Assembly (NCBI GenBank): GCA_036376245.1
Contig: DASVAS010000007.1
Span: forward strand, 368,974-432,973
From: DATARR01 sp036376245
GTDB lineage: Bacteria > Acidobacteriota > Thermoanaerobaculia > Multivoradales > UBA5704
Direction of reading: 5' to 3'
DNA length: 64,000 bases
The notes under the pieces were generated by a model. It was not told where the DNA came from, did no database searches, and worked only from the letters and a program-made list of their open reading frames with translations. Positions 33,123-40,709 of the stretch are shown here, piece after piece. Position 1 is the stretch's first letter; the number at the start of each line of letters is the position of its first letter. Both the position numbers and the translations under genes were made by a program.

Positions 33123-33364
33123 GGCCCAACGGGCCGTGAGAACTAGCCCAGGGCTGAGGCCGTCAGGCCGATGCCCTGGGGGGAGAAGCTCCATAGATCC
33201 CAGCGGCCTGAAGGGCCGCGAGAATTTCCGCCAGATCAGCTCAGCCAGGATTCCGCCAAGCCTCTCGCGGCCCTTCAGGCCGCTTTGAGGATCTCTTTTT
33301 CCCTGACCCAGGGCATCGGCCTGACGGCCTCAGCCCTGGGCTAGTTCTCACGACCCGTTGGGCC
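33123..33364. repeat. nested palindromic element, copy 2
   Basis: Outer arms of 58 bp (33123-33180 and 33307-33364) pair with one mismatch. Inner arms of 21 bp (33202-33222 and 33264-33284) pair perfectly. Each arm contains its own small palindromes (GGCCCAACGGGCC, GGCCGTCAGGCC, GGCCTGAAGGGCC), so cruciform extrusion is plausible. No coding capacity. Related to 2855-3138; a 27-bp scrap lies at 39592-39618. Confidence 0.85.
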
Positions 33365-33392
33365 GTCAACCGGTTTTATCAGGGCTCTAAGA

Positions 33393-33629
33393 GGCCGTTG
33401 CAAAAGGTGCCCGCTCCAGATAGCCGGTACACTTTTGCAACGATAGGGTATATTCGTCCCCATACATTACCCTTCGCTTTCCCTGATAATTCCCTTATGG
33501 GCAAATTCCCGTGCCATTTTCTTAACCACCGACGGCTCATCAACGAGCGCATGAAAAGTCTGCTGCATGACTAAACCACCCTAGTTCAAAGATAACGTTC
33601 GGCCTGGGCCGCCAAACCGACTGCGATCA
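33393..33629. other. intergenic with inverted repeat and possible 33-codon frame
   Basis: GTTGCAAAAG...CTTTTGCAAC forms a hairpin at about 33413-33442. A minus-strand frame 33467-33568 (33 residues, MQQTFHALVDEPSVVKKMA...) ends just before it. It reads like natural protein but has no recognised family; it may be a remnant. Otherwise nothing is seen. Confidence 0.3.
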
Positions 33630-33685
33630 ACCCAACGCGCCGAGGTTCAGCGGCCCGCGCAGCAGGTCCGCTGCAACCGTTGGTC
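33630..33685 (-). other. attC-like site
   Basis: ACCCAAC (33630-33636) and GTTGGTC (33679-33685) bound a 56-bp hairpin with arms GGTTCAGCGG / CCGCTGCAACC. It lies about 90 bp 3' of the flavoprotein stop codon. Confidence 0.5.
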
Positions 33686-33774
33686 AGGCCCGTGAAGGAA
33701 ACTGAACTGACACCGATTTCCCCCGATTTTCCCCATTAGCGGCGGGAAGCGGACCGTCGCCCCCCTGCCCTGGG

Positions 33775-35424
33775 TCACATCTGTCTCAGATATTCGTGCA
33801 CGAACAGGACCGCCATCGACCCCTCACCGACGGCCGAGGCGACGCGCTTGGCCGAGCCGGACCGGACGTCGCCCGCGGCGAAGACGCCGGGGCGGCTGGT
33901 CTCCAGCAGGTGGGGCTGCCGACGTGCCGTCCACGCCTCGGAATTCTCCAGGGAGGCCCCGGTCCGCACGAATCCCTTCTCGTCCTTCTCGATCTTCAAG
34001 GGGAGCCAGTCGGTCCGCGGCGTCGCGCCGATGAAGCAGAACAGGGCGGGTGTCTTGATCGCCCGCGCCTCGCCCGTCTGGTTGTTGACGACCTCGACCT
34101 CGAGGAGGCAGCGGTCCCCGGACATCCGCCGGACCTCGGTGTTGAGGAGCACTTCGACGTTGGGGGTCTCCTCGATCCGCCTCGCGAGGTAGCTCGACAT
34201 GTGCTCGTAGAGGTCGCCGCTGCGAACCACGAGGTACACCTTGCGGACCTGCCCGGAGAGGAAGACGCTGGCCTGCCCGGCGGAGTTGCCGCCGCCGACG
34301 ACCACGACGTCCGAGCCCTTGCAGAGCTGCGCCTCGACGGGAGTCGCGGAGTAGTAGACGCCGCACCCTTCGAACCGTTGGCATCCCTCGATGTCCAGGC
34401 GGCGATAGTCGACCCCGGTGGCGATCAGCAGGCACTTGGCCGAGACCGTCTCGCCGTTGTCGAGGTGCAGCACCGCATACTTGTTGTCGAACGACAGGCC
34501 CGTGACCGGCGAGGCGACGGGAAGGTGCGCCCCGAACTTGTTGGCCTGCACGACGGCGTTCTCGGCAAGCTCGCGGCCGGTGATGCCGGTCGGGAAGCCG
34601 AGGTAGTTCTCGATCCGCATGCTGCGACCGGCCTGCCCCCCGGGCGCGTCCCGCTCCAACACGACCGTGTTGAGCCCCTCGGAGGCGGCGTAGACGGCCG
34701 CGGCCAGCCCCGCCGGGCCGGCCCCCACCACGGCCAGGTCGTACACCGTGTGCTCGAGTGGCCGGCGGAGGGCCAGCGCATCCGCCAGCTCCTCGTTCGA
34801 GGGGTTGCGCAGGAGCAGCTTGTGGCCCCAGGTGACGACGGGCGTGTCGGCCTCGGTCAGCCCGGCCTTCTCGAGAAACTGCTTCACCTGTGGGTCGTCC
34901 TCCAGGTCCATCCAGGTGAACGGCACCAGGTTCTTGGCCAGGAACTCGCGGACCCGGAGGGTGTGCTTCGAATAGCGCGACCCGATCACCCGCAGGCCCG
35001 TGAAGTCCCCCATCTCGTGGAGGAGGTGGCGTCGGGCCATGAAGGCCCGGAGGATGACGTCGCCCAGGTCTGGGTGGACGTTCATAATCTCACGCAGGGC
35101 ATCGTTCGAGATCTCGAAGACGTCGCTCTCGCCCTGGGCGGCGCCGCTGAACATCGCGGGGCCCCCGGTCAACTGGGCCACCTCGCCGGTGAACTCCCCG
35201 GGCCCGAGGGTCGCGACGACCTTCGGCTCATCGCCGTTGTCGTCGACGATCTGGACCGCGCCGGTCTTGACGACGTAGAAGTTGGGGTCGCGTTGCGCGG
35301 CTTCGAAGAGCTTCTCCCCGTGGCGATAATGCTTGAGCTTCGACAGAGGGCAGCCCTCCAGCGCGGCGAGCTGGGCCTTGTCAAGCCTGGGATATGCGGC
35401 GGCGTGCAGGTCCTGATCGATCAT
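33775..35424 (-). CDS. cyclic-nucleotide-domain flavoprotein of the thioredoxin-reductase type
   Basis: 549 residues from ATG 35424 (AAGGAG 8 bases upstream). Order: CAP_ED/cNMP-binding beta-barrel (about 15-135), a glutaredoxin-like segment (about 145-220, SRYSKHTLRVREFLAKNLVP), then a two-dinucleotide-domain flavoprotein: FAD site VVGAGPAGLAAAVYAASEG (about 230), NAD site VVVVGGGNSAGQASVFLS (about 375), and FAD-contacting GVFAAGDVRSG near the end. Where thioredoxin reductase has its CxxC pair, this protein has GCGVYYSATPVEA, so it is not a classical disulfide reductase. It probably responds to a cyclic nucleotide or similar ligand. Composition is more GC-rich than the cassettes around it. 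Confidence 0.87.
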   Translation of the reverse strand: MIDQDLHAAAYPRLDKAQLAALEGCPLSKLKHYRHGEKLFEAAQRDPNFYVVKTGAVQIVDDNGDEPKVVATLGPGEFTGEVAQLTGGPAMFSGAAQGESDVFEISNDALREIMNVHPDLGDVILRAFMARRHLLHEMGDFTGLRVIGSRYSKHTLRVREFLAKNLVPFTWMDLEDDPQVKQFLEKAGLTEADTPVVTWGHKLLLRNPSNEELADALALRRPLEHTVYDLAVVGAGPAGLAAAVYAASEGLNTVVLERDAPGGQAGRSMRIENYLGFPTGITGRELAENAVVQANKFGAHLPVASPVTGLSFDNKYAVLHLDNGETVSAKCLLIATGVDYRRLDIEGCQRFEGCGVYYSATPVEAQLCKGSDVVVVGGGNSAGQASVFLSGQVRKVYLVVRSGDLYEHMSSYLARRIEETPNVEVLLNTEVRRMSGDRCLLEVEVVNNQTGEARAIKTPALFCFIGATPRTDWLPLKIEKDEKGFVRTGASLENSEAWTARRQPHLLETSRPGVFAAGDVRSGSAKRVASAVGEGSMAVLFVHEYLRQM

Positions 35425-35942
35425 GTCTCGGGCTCCTTTGGTCCGACGCTGTCTGCTTCTGTCACGCAGGACCGGCAGGATACGCTCCGGCACCGGCGGC
35501 TCCGTCTCGTCGACGTAGCACCAGGTCCAACGTTAGCCGGGCTCGTAGGACGCCACCACGGGGCGGCTCGTATGGTGGAAATGCTTCGGGCGACGGCCTG
35601 ACGCTCCAGCCCTGAGCGGCGGGCCGCCTTTGCCACAAAGGCTGCTATGTGGCAACAGCAGCTATTCTAGCACCCCCAGCAGGTAATGCGTCAGCCGTCC
35701 GCTTGAGGGGGTTGGCTGCAATACCGATACGTTGAGGTATTTGTATGCAGCTTCTCCTCTTCAGCGGCTGCTTGCTCCAATTCTACCCCGAGCACCGCGT
35801 ATGGCTAGCCGTTCCGATACAGGGAATGCCAGGTTGGTGTCCGGAGCGTAGCGGAGGCACCAGCGGCGCATTGCTTCTGGCGTTCTAACAGAATATAATA
35901 AGTTCATGACACACCAAGCGACACAAGAGGAAAGGAGATGTC
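35425..35942. other. gene-free stretch with attC-type boxes and hairpin
   Basis: It contains abutting boxes GTCCAAC and GTTAGCC (near 35532-35545, perhaps a collapsed attC), a hairpin TTGCCACA...TGTGGCAA near 35630-35655, and the dispersed repeat listed separately. No gene was recognised. Confidence 0.4.
35695..35871. repeat. dispersed cassette-end repeat, copy A
   Basis: Shares with 38517-38684 an attC half (CCGTCCGCT...GGTTGGC), then AATACGTT, ATTTGTATGCAGCTTCTCCTC, ATGGCTAG.CGTTCCG and GCGTAGCGGAGGCACCA in the same order and spacing. Moderately diverged; no frame is conserved in an obvious way. Confidence 0.7.
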
Positions 35943-36263
35943 ATGAAGCGTTTCGGGGTTTCTTTCTACTGGTTCAGCCTGGTTGTTCTTGCCCTGGGCA
36001 CTACGGCGTTCGCCGCGCCTGAGCCTTCGAGAGCCAGGGCACCTCTAAGCTACATGGAAACAGCGACGACGGGCGCCCCCGATTTCCTCGCTGGCATGAA
36101 GTTGGCCACCACCTGTGGAGCTACCTGTGCGCAGGTAGCTAGGGCGTGTAGAGGTACCTGCCTTGGTCGTGGGGGAGAATACTGCCTTCCGGTCAATGAG
36201 TGTACGAACCCCTGCACCTACATTTGCCAATGTGAACACATAATATTTGGCAATTCCTGCTAG
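35943..36263 (+). CDS. small secreted cysteine-rich protein
   Basis: 106 residues with a strong ribosome binding site (AAAGGAG 6 bases before the ATG) and a signal peptide (WFSLVVLALGTTAFAAPE). The mature C-terminal 50 residues hold ten cysteines in the spacing CGATC, ACRGTC, YC, EC, PC, YIC, QC and a final C-terminal Cys, so a disulfide-knotted peptide is likely. No family was recognised. It is the only plus-strand gene within the minus-strand cassette region and lies directly beside an attC site. Confidence 0.72.
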   Translation: MKRFGVSFYWFSLVVLALGTTAFAAPEPSRARAPLSYMETATTGAPDFLAGMKLATTCGATCAQVARACRGTCLGRGGEYCLPVNECTNPCTYICQCEHIIFGNSC

Positions 36264-36340
36264 CCCAGAACTGATGAGGGAACTCTAGTCGGGCGGGTCT
36301 CAGCGATCCGCCTGCGCCGCCCTTCCTCCGGCTGCTGGGC

Positions 36341-36414
36341 GGCCAACCTCAGAAGGTGAGCGCGCGGGAACCGCGCTGTTTGCGGTTTCCGTCCGCTCGA
36401 CCGCCGGGTTGGGC
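36341..36414 (-). other. attC site
   Basis: Plus-strand GGCCAAC (36341) and GTTGGGC (36408) bound 74 bp. Arms GGTGAGCG / CGCTCGACC and CGGGAACCGC / GCGGTTTCCG enclose a short loop. It is nearly identical to the sites at 37571 and 38468, and its right end is 3 bp from the TIR gene stop. Confidence 0.8.
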
Positions 36415-36417
36415 GCA

Positions 36418-37536
36418 CTAACCAACTAGCCCCTCTCGTTCCAATAACTGCCTTATCTCCTCGAAGACGGCCTTTATGTTTCCTCGTGGAAATCTGATCT
36501 GGCCCAATCCCTGGATATTCGAGAACTCTGCGCAGCCTTCCTCCAATAGCACAATGGCCCTCTCGAAGCCAAGGCGCCCTTGAAACAGACCCGCTTCGTG
36601 TATCACGTTCATGCGAGCATGCAAGGTTCCATCTGCCTGCTCATCTTCTCCAGTCATGACGAAGAAGGCAATCGCTGCCGAATCGAGCATTTGCGACAAC
36701 CGAGCAATGTTCGTGACACCGGCGATCGGCACTCGATTGAACTCATCCCAGGGCAAACAGAGGCGATCCTGGATAAAGTCCTTCAAGTCTTTCCACGCCG
36801 CTGAGTGGCCATGACCAATAAACACATTGGTACCTATCCTCTCGTCACGCCTCTTGCGCTGTTGCAGATTTGCTAAGTGGGAGGCCGCGCGACGAGTAAG
36901 CTTACTTAGCTCCCGACATGCATCGAAAGGTTGGCTTATTGCCCCAACCTTGGTGAGCATTTCTAGATGGGGAGGAGTTTGAAATCCCTTTTCAAGGGCC
37001 ACCATATCACGAGAGAATACCTTACCCTGAGGCTGCAAGGCCCTTATGAAATGGCTCTGACTATACACTTTCATTTCGGCCATCTTGTCTCTAAGATCCT
37101 GCAGAAACGTGTCCGGACTATCACTCAGGGCAACCGACATCGCAGACAGTATTGTTGCCTTTGACTCGTCGAAGAATTCCCGGACTGCGATTGCTTCCTT
37201 CTGTTGCGCCTGAAGATCAGGATCACCCGCTCGATCGCGAATCACATTAAGTACCTCATCCGAGGTGAACTCGTGCCAATGGCCAAGTGTTTCTTGAATA
37301 GGCCAAGCATCTTGGAATCCCCATTCTTGGCTAAAGCGGGCACCCGCGGGTGGAGGTTCAAAGTCTCGATAATAAACGCGTGCGTGATACCCTAGCCAAG
37401 AGCCGCACCAAGCTCTGCCGACCTCCTCGGATGCCTGCGTAAGTCGCTGTAGACCTTCAGCAAAATCTTTGTCTTCCAGGCGGTTGCCTTTGGCCTGAAG
37501 CTCAGCAGCAAGTTCCAAGAGATCGGTATAGGTCAT
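36418..37536 (-). CDS. TIR-like domain protein (PF10137 type), putative anti-phage effector
   Basis: 372 residues. Residues about 235-372 match the TIR-like nucleotide-binding family used by Cap12/Pycsar-type effectors: NVFIGHGHSAAWKDLKDFI, EFNRVPIAGVTNIARL, AIAFFVMTGEDEQADG, NVIHEAGLFQGRLGF (likely catalytic Glu) and IRFPRGNIKAVFEEI. Enzymes of this fold commonly consume NAD+ on activation. The N-terminal 230 residues are helical and unrecognised, possibly a sensor. It is flanked on both sides by near-identical attC sites, so it is a single-gene integron cassette. A defence role is inferred from the family. Confidence 0.85.
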   Translation of the reverse strand: MTYTDLLELAAELQAKGNRLEDKDFAEGLQRLTQASEEVGRAWCGSWLGYHARVYYRDFEPPPAGARFSQEWGFQDAWPIQETLGHWHEFTSDEVLNVIRDRAGDPDLQAQQKEAIAVREFFDESKATILSAMSVALSDSPDTFLQDLRDKMAEMKVYSQSHFIRALQPQGKVFSRDMVALEKGFQTPPHLEMLTKVGAISQPFDACRELSKLTRRAASHLANLQQRKRRDERIGTNVFIGHGHSAAWKDLKDFIQDRLCLPWDEFNRVPIAGVTNIARLSQMLDSAAIAFFVMTGEDEQADGTLHARMNVIHEAGLFQGRLGFERAIVLLEEGCAEFSNIQGLGQIRFPRGNIKAVFEEIRQLLEREGLVG

Positions 37537-37570
37537 GATCGTTCATAGTACCTTTGCACAAGCACCTGGC

Positions 37571-37644
37571 GCCCAACGCTATGCCGATGAGCGCGCGGAA
37601 ACCGCTGTTTGCGGTTTCCGTCCGCTCGATCGGCGGGGTTAGAT
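37571..37644 (-). other. attC site
   Basis: GCCCAAC (37571-37577) and GTTAGAT (37638-37644), both matching the consensus, bound arms GCCGATGAGCG / CGCTCGATCGGC and CGGAAACCGC / GCGGTTTCCG around a TGTTT loop. It lies 15 bp 3' of the nuclease-like gene stop. Confidence 0.85.
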
Positions 37645-37659
37645 GCTCAACTTCTCAGT

Positions 37660-38439
37660 TTACTCCATTGCATCATCCAACGGTAGAGTAGTCCCAAACT
37701 CGTAATAACCCATATCCATTTTCATAATCTTCATGCGCCCGTATTTCTGCTGTAGGAATCGCAGAACAGAATCGGAATCTTGGCGGTCCTCTGGGCCGTC
37801 AGCCATATACACGACCTGATCGCGTTCAAGCGCTTCGGGATCACAGATTCCATCCTTAAACGTTGACCTCGCAAGGAAGGATTCGCGTAGACTGGCCACT
37901 CGAGGTGAAAAGTTGTTGAGACATAGTTGTCCCTTTTCTCCAGTGGTGAGGATAGCGCCGTCCAGCTCATCCCGAAATTTGTAGAGTTCATTGTGATAAA
38001 AGTAATAGCAAAGTCGCGTAGGGCCCTCAAGATCGATAATGTCTGTGGTGCCGTACAGGGTTCCGTGAAACTGCTGCATTTGCAGTTTCGGGCGTGCCCC
38101 CTCTGCGTGAAGCCAGATAAGCCGAAAGTCCGAGTCGTGAGGAGGGAGGTTGCGAATTTGTTTGATCGCACTCTCAATCACCCGTGCAACCGGAACTCGA
38201 CGACCTGTCCCCTCGAAATGCTTGACTATCTCTCCCTTGGCCAAGAGCTTCGCTTCCTCGCGCAGGAGATCTTCATTGTCTCGCTTGCTCTTGATCTCTA
38301 TGACATACCGTTCATGCTGATGGATCACAAGAAGATCAGGCGTCCGTTCATCACGCTCCTGTAACTGCACCACCTCAAGCCCGCGGCCCCGGAGCCAATC
38401 GGCGATCGCATCCTTGAGATCCTGGTCGGTATTCGACAT
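37660..38439 (-). CDS. PD-(D/E)XK nuclease-like cassette protein
   Basis: 259 residues from ATG 38439 (AGGAT upstream), preferred over 38469, which lies in the attC. The N-terminal 60 residues hold a helix, then RTPDLLVIHQHERYVIEIKSK: Asp on one strand and ExK on the next, the core of PD-(D/E)XK nucleases. The remainder (PRVASLRESFLARSTF, DQVVYMADGPEDRQD) is unrecognised. It could be a restriction-type or resolvase-type enzyme or an inactive relative; the cassette position between two attC sites favours an accessory or defence role. Confidence 0.7.
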   Translation of the reverse strand: MSNTDQDLKDAIADWLRGRGLEVVQLQERDERTPDLLVIHQHERYVIEIKSKRDNEDLLREEAKLLAKGEIVKHFEGTGRRVPVARVIESAIKQIRNLPPHDSDFRLIWLHAEGARPKLQMQQFHGTLYGTTDIIDLEGPTRLCYYFYHNELYKFRDELDGAILTTGEKGQLCLNNFSPRVASLRESFLARSTFKDGICDPEALERDQVVYMADGPEDRQDSDSVLRFLQQKYGRMKIMKMDMGYYEFGTTLPLDDAME

Positions 38440-38467
38440 CTTATTAGAATCCTGTCCCCCGCGGGAC

Positions 38468-38544
38468 ATCTAACGCTGATAGCGGTGAGCGCGCGGAAAC
38501 CGCGCTGTTTGCGGTTTCCGTCCGCTCGACCGCTTGGGTTGGCC
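38468..38544 (-). other. attC site
   Basis: ATCTAAC (38468-38474) and GTTGGCC (38538-38544) bound 77 bp. Arms AGCGGTGAGCG / CGCTCGACCGCT and CGGAAACCGC / GCGGTTTCCG match those at 36341 and 37571 almost base for base. Confidence 0.82.
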
Positions 38545-38684
38545 GCACTACCAATACGTTGCGATATTTGTATGCAGCTTCTCCTCTACGGCGACTGCTC
38601 CGATTCTACCGCGAGCCTCGCACTATGGCTAGACGTTCCGCTACGGGCAAGTGCCAGTTTGGTGCCCGCGTAGCGGAGGCACCA
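38517..38684. repeat. dispersed cassette-end repeat, copy B
   Basis: Counterpart of 35695-35871. The remaining interval up to 38843 codes for nothing I recognise. Confidence 0.7.
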
Positions 38685-38843
38685 AGCTGGCTCGAGTTGT
38701 ACCACGTACTCTCTGGACAAAGATGAGGCTCCAAGCTGTTTGGCACCGGAGCGGAGGGCCAAGCAGCTCATACGCCTATCCCTTTGCCGGAGGGCCATCC
38801 TGCTATTGGAGGGTCTGCGCTTGGCTTTGCTTCATGGCACCAG

Positions 38844-39329
38844 TCACTGATGGTCGCTGCCGTCCTCATGCATGAAGAGAAACCCCAGACACCCTGCTCG
38901 CTCAAGCGTCTTGAAACACTCCTGCGCTGGAGATAGAAAAAGAGTGAAGCCAAAAAGCCCTGGGGAGACGTTAAGTGCCTCGGCAATGCGGATTGTTCGT
39001 CTCAGCATATTAATTCCATCTTCTTCGATGCCAAATGCTGGTGGCTTATCGTTGATAGCCAGTGCTAGCTCGGCGCTACGGCGATGCGAGTGGCGCCAGG
39101 CTTCGTCGTGAGGGTAAGGATCCGATGCCTTAAGCTCCGCTTCTGACCGCCTATAGACGTGATGGATTATAGCTGCGATCGATCTGGCATTTGCTGATAG
39201 GTAGACTGCGCAGAACGCACAGGCTACCTTGTAGTTCTCAAAGCCCGCAGAGGTATGTGGTCGACGATCATTCAAGAGATCGTGCAAGAATGTAAGATCC
39301 GCTAAGAGTGTTGTGGCGTAAGCTGCCAT
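38844..39329 (-). CDS. cassette protein of unknown function
   Basis: 161 residues with AAGGAG before the ATG. All-helical: YATTLLADLTFLHDLLNDR, a Cys pair in VACAFCAVYLSANARSIAAIIHHVYR, and a final segment LFGFTLFLSPAQECFKTLERAG. No motif was recognised and no signal peptide is present, so it is probably cytoplasmic. GTTGGCC near its 5' side is a possible core of the previous attC. Lower GC than the flanking chromosome. Confidence 0.62.
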   Translation of the reverse strand: MAAYATTLLADLTFLHDLLNDRRPHTSAGFENYKVACAFCAVYLSANARSIAAIIHHVYRRSEAELKASDPYPHDEAWRHSHRRSAELALAINDKPPAFGIEEDGINMLRRTIRIAEALNVSPGLFGFTLFLSPAQECFKTLERAGCLGFLFMHEDGSDHQ

Positions 39330-39419
39330 TAAACGCTCCTTGGCTCTTGGTCATCATTGTGTAGCCGTGACCGGCCAACATCTGAGTCACCGGGAAGTCA
39401 AGCACTTATCCGCGGAAGC

Positions 39420-39725
39420 TTATCCGGCTAGATCGTTCCCAATCTTCACTCCTGTTGAAATCCGGTAACTCCCTCCACACCAACTATTTGAGTAGATCAT
39501 ACGCCTCGCTATAGAGGCCGTCAACTCACGAAATGGCGCCGTGTAAGCTTCCATCCGGCGACAAATACGGGAAGGCGACTTATACGGCAGCAAACCGGCC
39601 CAACGGGTCGGGAGAATCAGCTCGGCATCTACATGTACCTTGACGAGCAGGATCGGGCGGTCATCGGCGGGGGCGATCGCCACATCCGGCTGGCCGCCAA
39701 CGCTTTGCAGCTCCTCGCCCTTCAC
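39420..39725 (-). pseudogene. truncated third gene of the small membrane-protein operon
   Basis: The frame begins at a GTG (39725) that overlaps the preceding gene's stop as GTGA, so it is in coupling position. The first 38 codons (VKGEELQSVGGQPDVAIAP...KVHVDAELI) look natural. From about 39618 the frame runs into a 27-bp piece of the nested palindrome (39592-39618) and then unrelated sequence. It is most likely a gene cut off by that insertion. Confidence 0.4.
39592..39618. repeat. fragment of the nested palindromic element
   Basis: ACCGGCCCAACGGGTCGGGAGAA matches the outer arm shared by 2855-3138 and 33123-33364. Confidence 0.6.
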
Positions 39726-40066
39726 AAGGTACTCGATGTGTTGCCGAGCTTCCGTCTCTTGGCCGCATAGTAGGAATCTACCAGCCAGCCCCCTCCCATC
39801 ACGAAGCCAAAAGCAATTGCACCCTTTACGGTCCATCCAGGGCCAGGGAACCAGGCTAATATGGCTTCGACGAGGAGCGTGAGGACGAAACTGGCAAGCA
39901 CCAGAATGGCCCAGATCACCGCCAGCTCGACTCTCCTAAAGGGAATTCCGTGTACAACCGAAAGATGATAGACCATGACTATCTCAAGCACCAGCAACAC
40001 AGGAAAGCCGCCCGGAATGCCCCCTGCAATTCCACACGCGACTGCATACCCCAAAACAATTTTCAT
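39722..40066 (-). CDS. small three- or four-helix membrane protein
   Basis: 114 residues from ATG 40066, which overlaps the previous stop as ATGA. Hydrophobic segments VLGYAVACGIAGGIPGGFPVLLVLEIVMVYHL, VIWAILVLASFVLTLLVEAILAWF and GAIAFGFVMGGGWLV, with a basic tail YYAAKRRK. No family was recognised. A fragment of its 5' end is duplicated at 30407-30555. Confidence 0.7.
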   Translation of the reverse strand: MKIVLGYAVACGIAGGIPGGFPVLLVLEIVMVYHLSVVHGIPFRRVELAVIWAILVLASFVLTLLVEAILAWFPGPGWTVKGAIAFGFVMGGGWLVDSYYAAKRRKLGNTSSTL

Positions 40067-40167
40067 TCGCGGCCTATCCCCTCGGCACGGATGCGGGCGA
40101 CGCCCCTGTTGGTCGCCATGATGCTCAGCGGGAGCGCGATGGCATAGGGAATCCACAGTAACCAGCG
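40019..40167. repeat. 149-bp direct repeat, copy within intact genes
   Basis: Source-like copy of 30407-30555, spanning the junction of the two small membrane-protein genes. The two copies are 9.6 kb apart and in direct orientation. Confidence 0.85.
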
Positions 40168-40359
40168 ATAAGGCGGCGGCAGCAGGAGCAAGCCCGCGAG
40201 AAAGACCGCGACGCCCACCCAGAAGCCCATCGCACAGCGGATCACGTAGCGGCGTTCCCGCGGCGAGCTCGCATTGCGGATGCTCGCGTACGTGCCGATG
40301 ACCCCACCAAGCACCCCAACAACGCTACCGACGATGCCGCCGATCAGTCCTGGATGCAT
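40063..40359 (-). CDS. small membrane protein, unknown
   Basis: 98 residues from ATG 40359, chosen for the excellent AGGAGG six bases upstream; the upstream start at 40395 lacks one. Hydrophobic segments LIGGIVGSVVGVLGGVIGTYA, MGFWVGVAVFLAGLLLLP and WLLWIPYAIALPLSIMA. The tail RGVARIRAEGIGRE overlaps the next gene. First of a coupled pair, possibly triplet. Confidence 0.75.
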   Translation of the reverse strand: MHPGLIGGIVGSVVGVLGGVIGTYASIRNASSPRERRYVIRCAMGFWVGVAVFLAGLLLLPPPYRWLLWIPYAIALPLSIMATNRGVARIRAEGIGRE

Positions 40360-40709
40360 GAGACCTCCTGACTGTCGAGTCCCGCAGGTGGACACCTGGT
40401 TGACGCTTTACGACCTATCGTCCCCGATCCACGACATCTTGCAAGGGTCTTGCTCGATCTCCCTCTCACACCGGGCGGCTAAGGTCTTTTGCCACAGCTA
40501 TTTATCCTCATGCTAAGCCCGATCCAAGATGCTGTCAACCGCGCGAACAGCGCCGTGTAAAACTCCTCCCAGCCACAAACCCGGCAGGGTTGGCTTGTAC
40601 AGGCTTGCGAATCGGCTCCCAATCCTGGCTCGGCCTGGAGAGGACTCGGGCGAGCCTCACAGGGATCGGCTGTCGCTCACAGTTCTACAGAGCCCCGTCC
40701 AGGCCTATC
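40360..40709. other. intergenic, no gene recognised
   Basis: A TGTCAACC...GCGCCGTGTAAAACTCC block near 40535 resembles CGTCAACTC...GCGCCGTGTAAGCTTCC near 39520, so a further short dispersed repeat may exist. Nothing else is seen. Confidence 0.4.

Noticed and set aside
38485..38843. Short plus-strand genes between cassettes
   Set aside because: The frames lie within attC arms and the dispersed repeat and are not conserved in the second copy.
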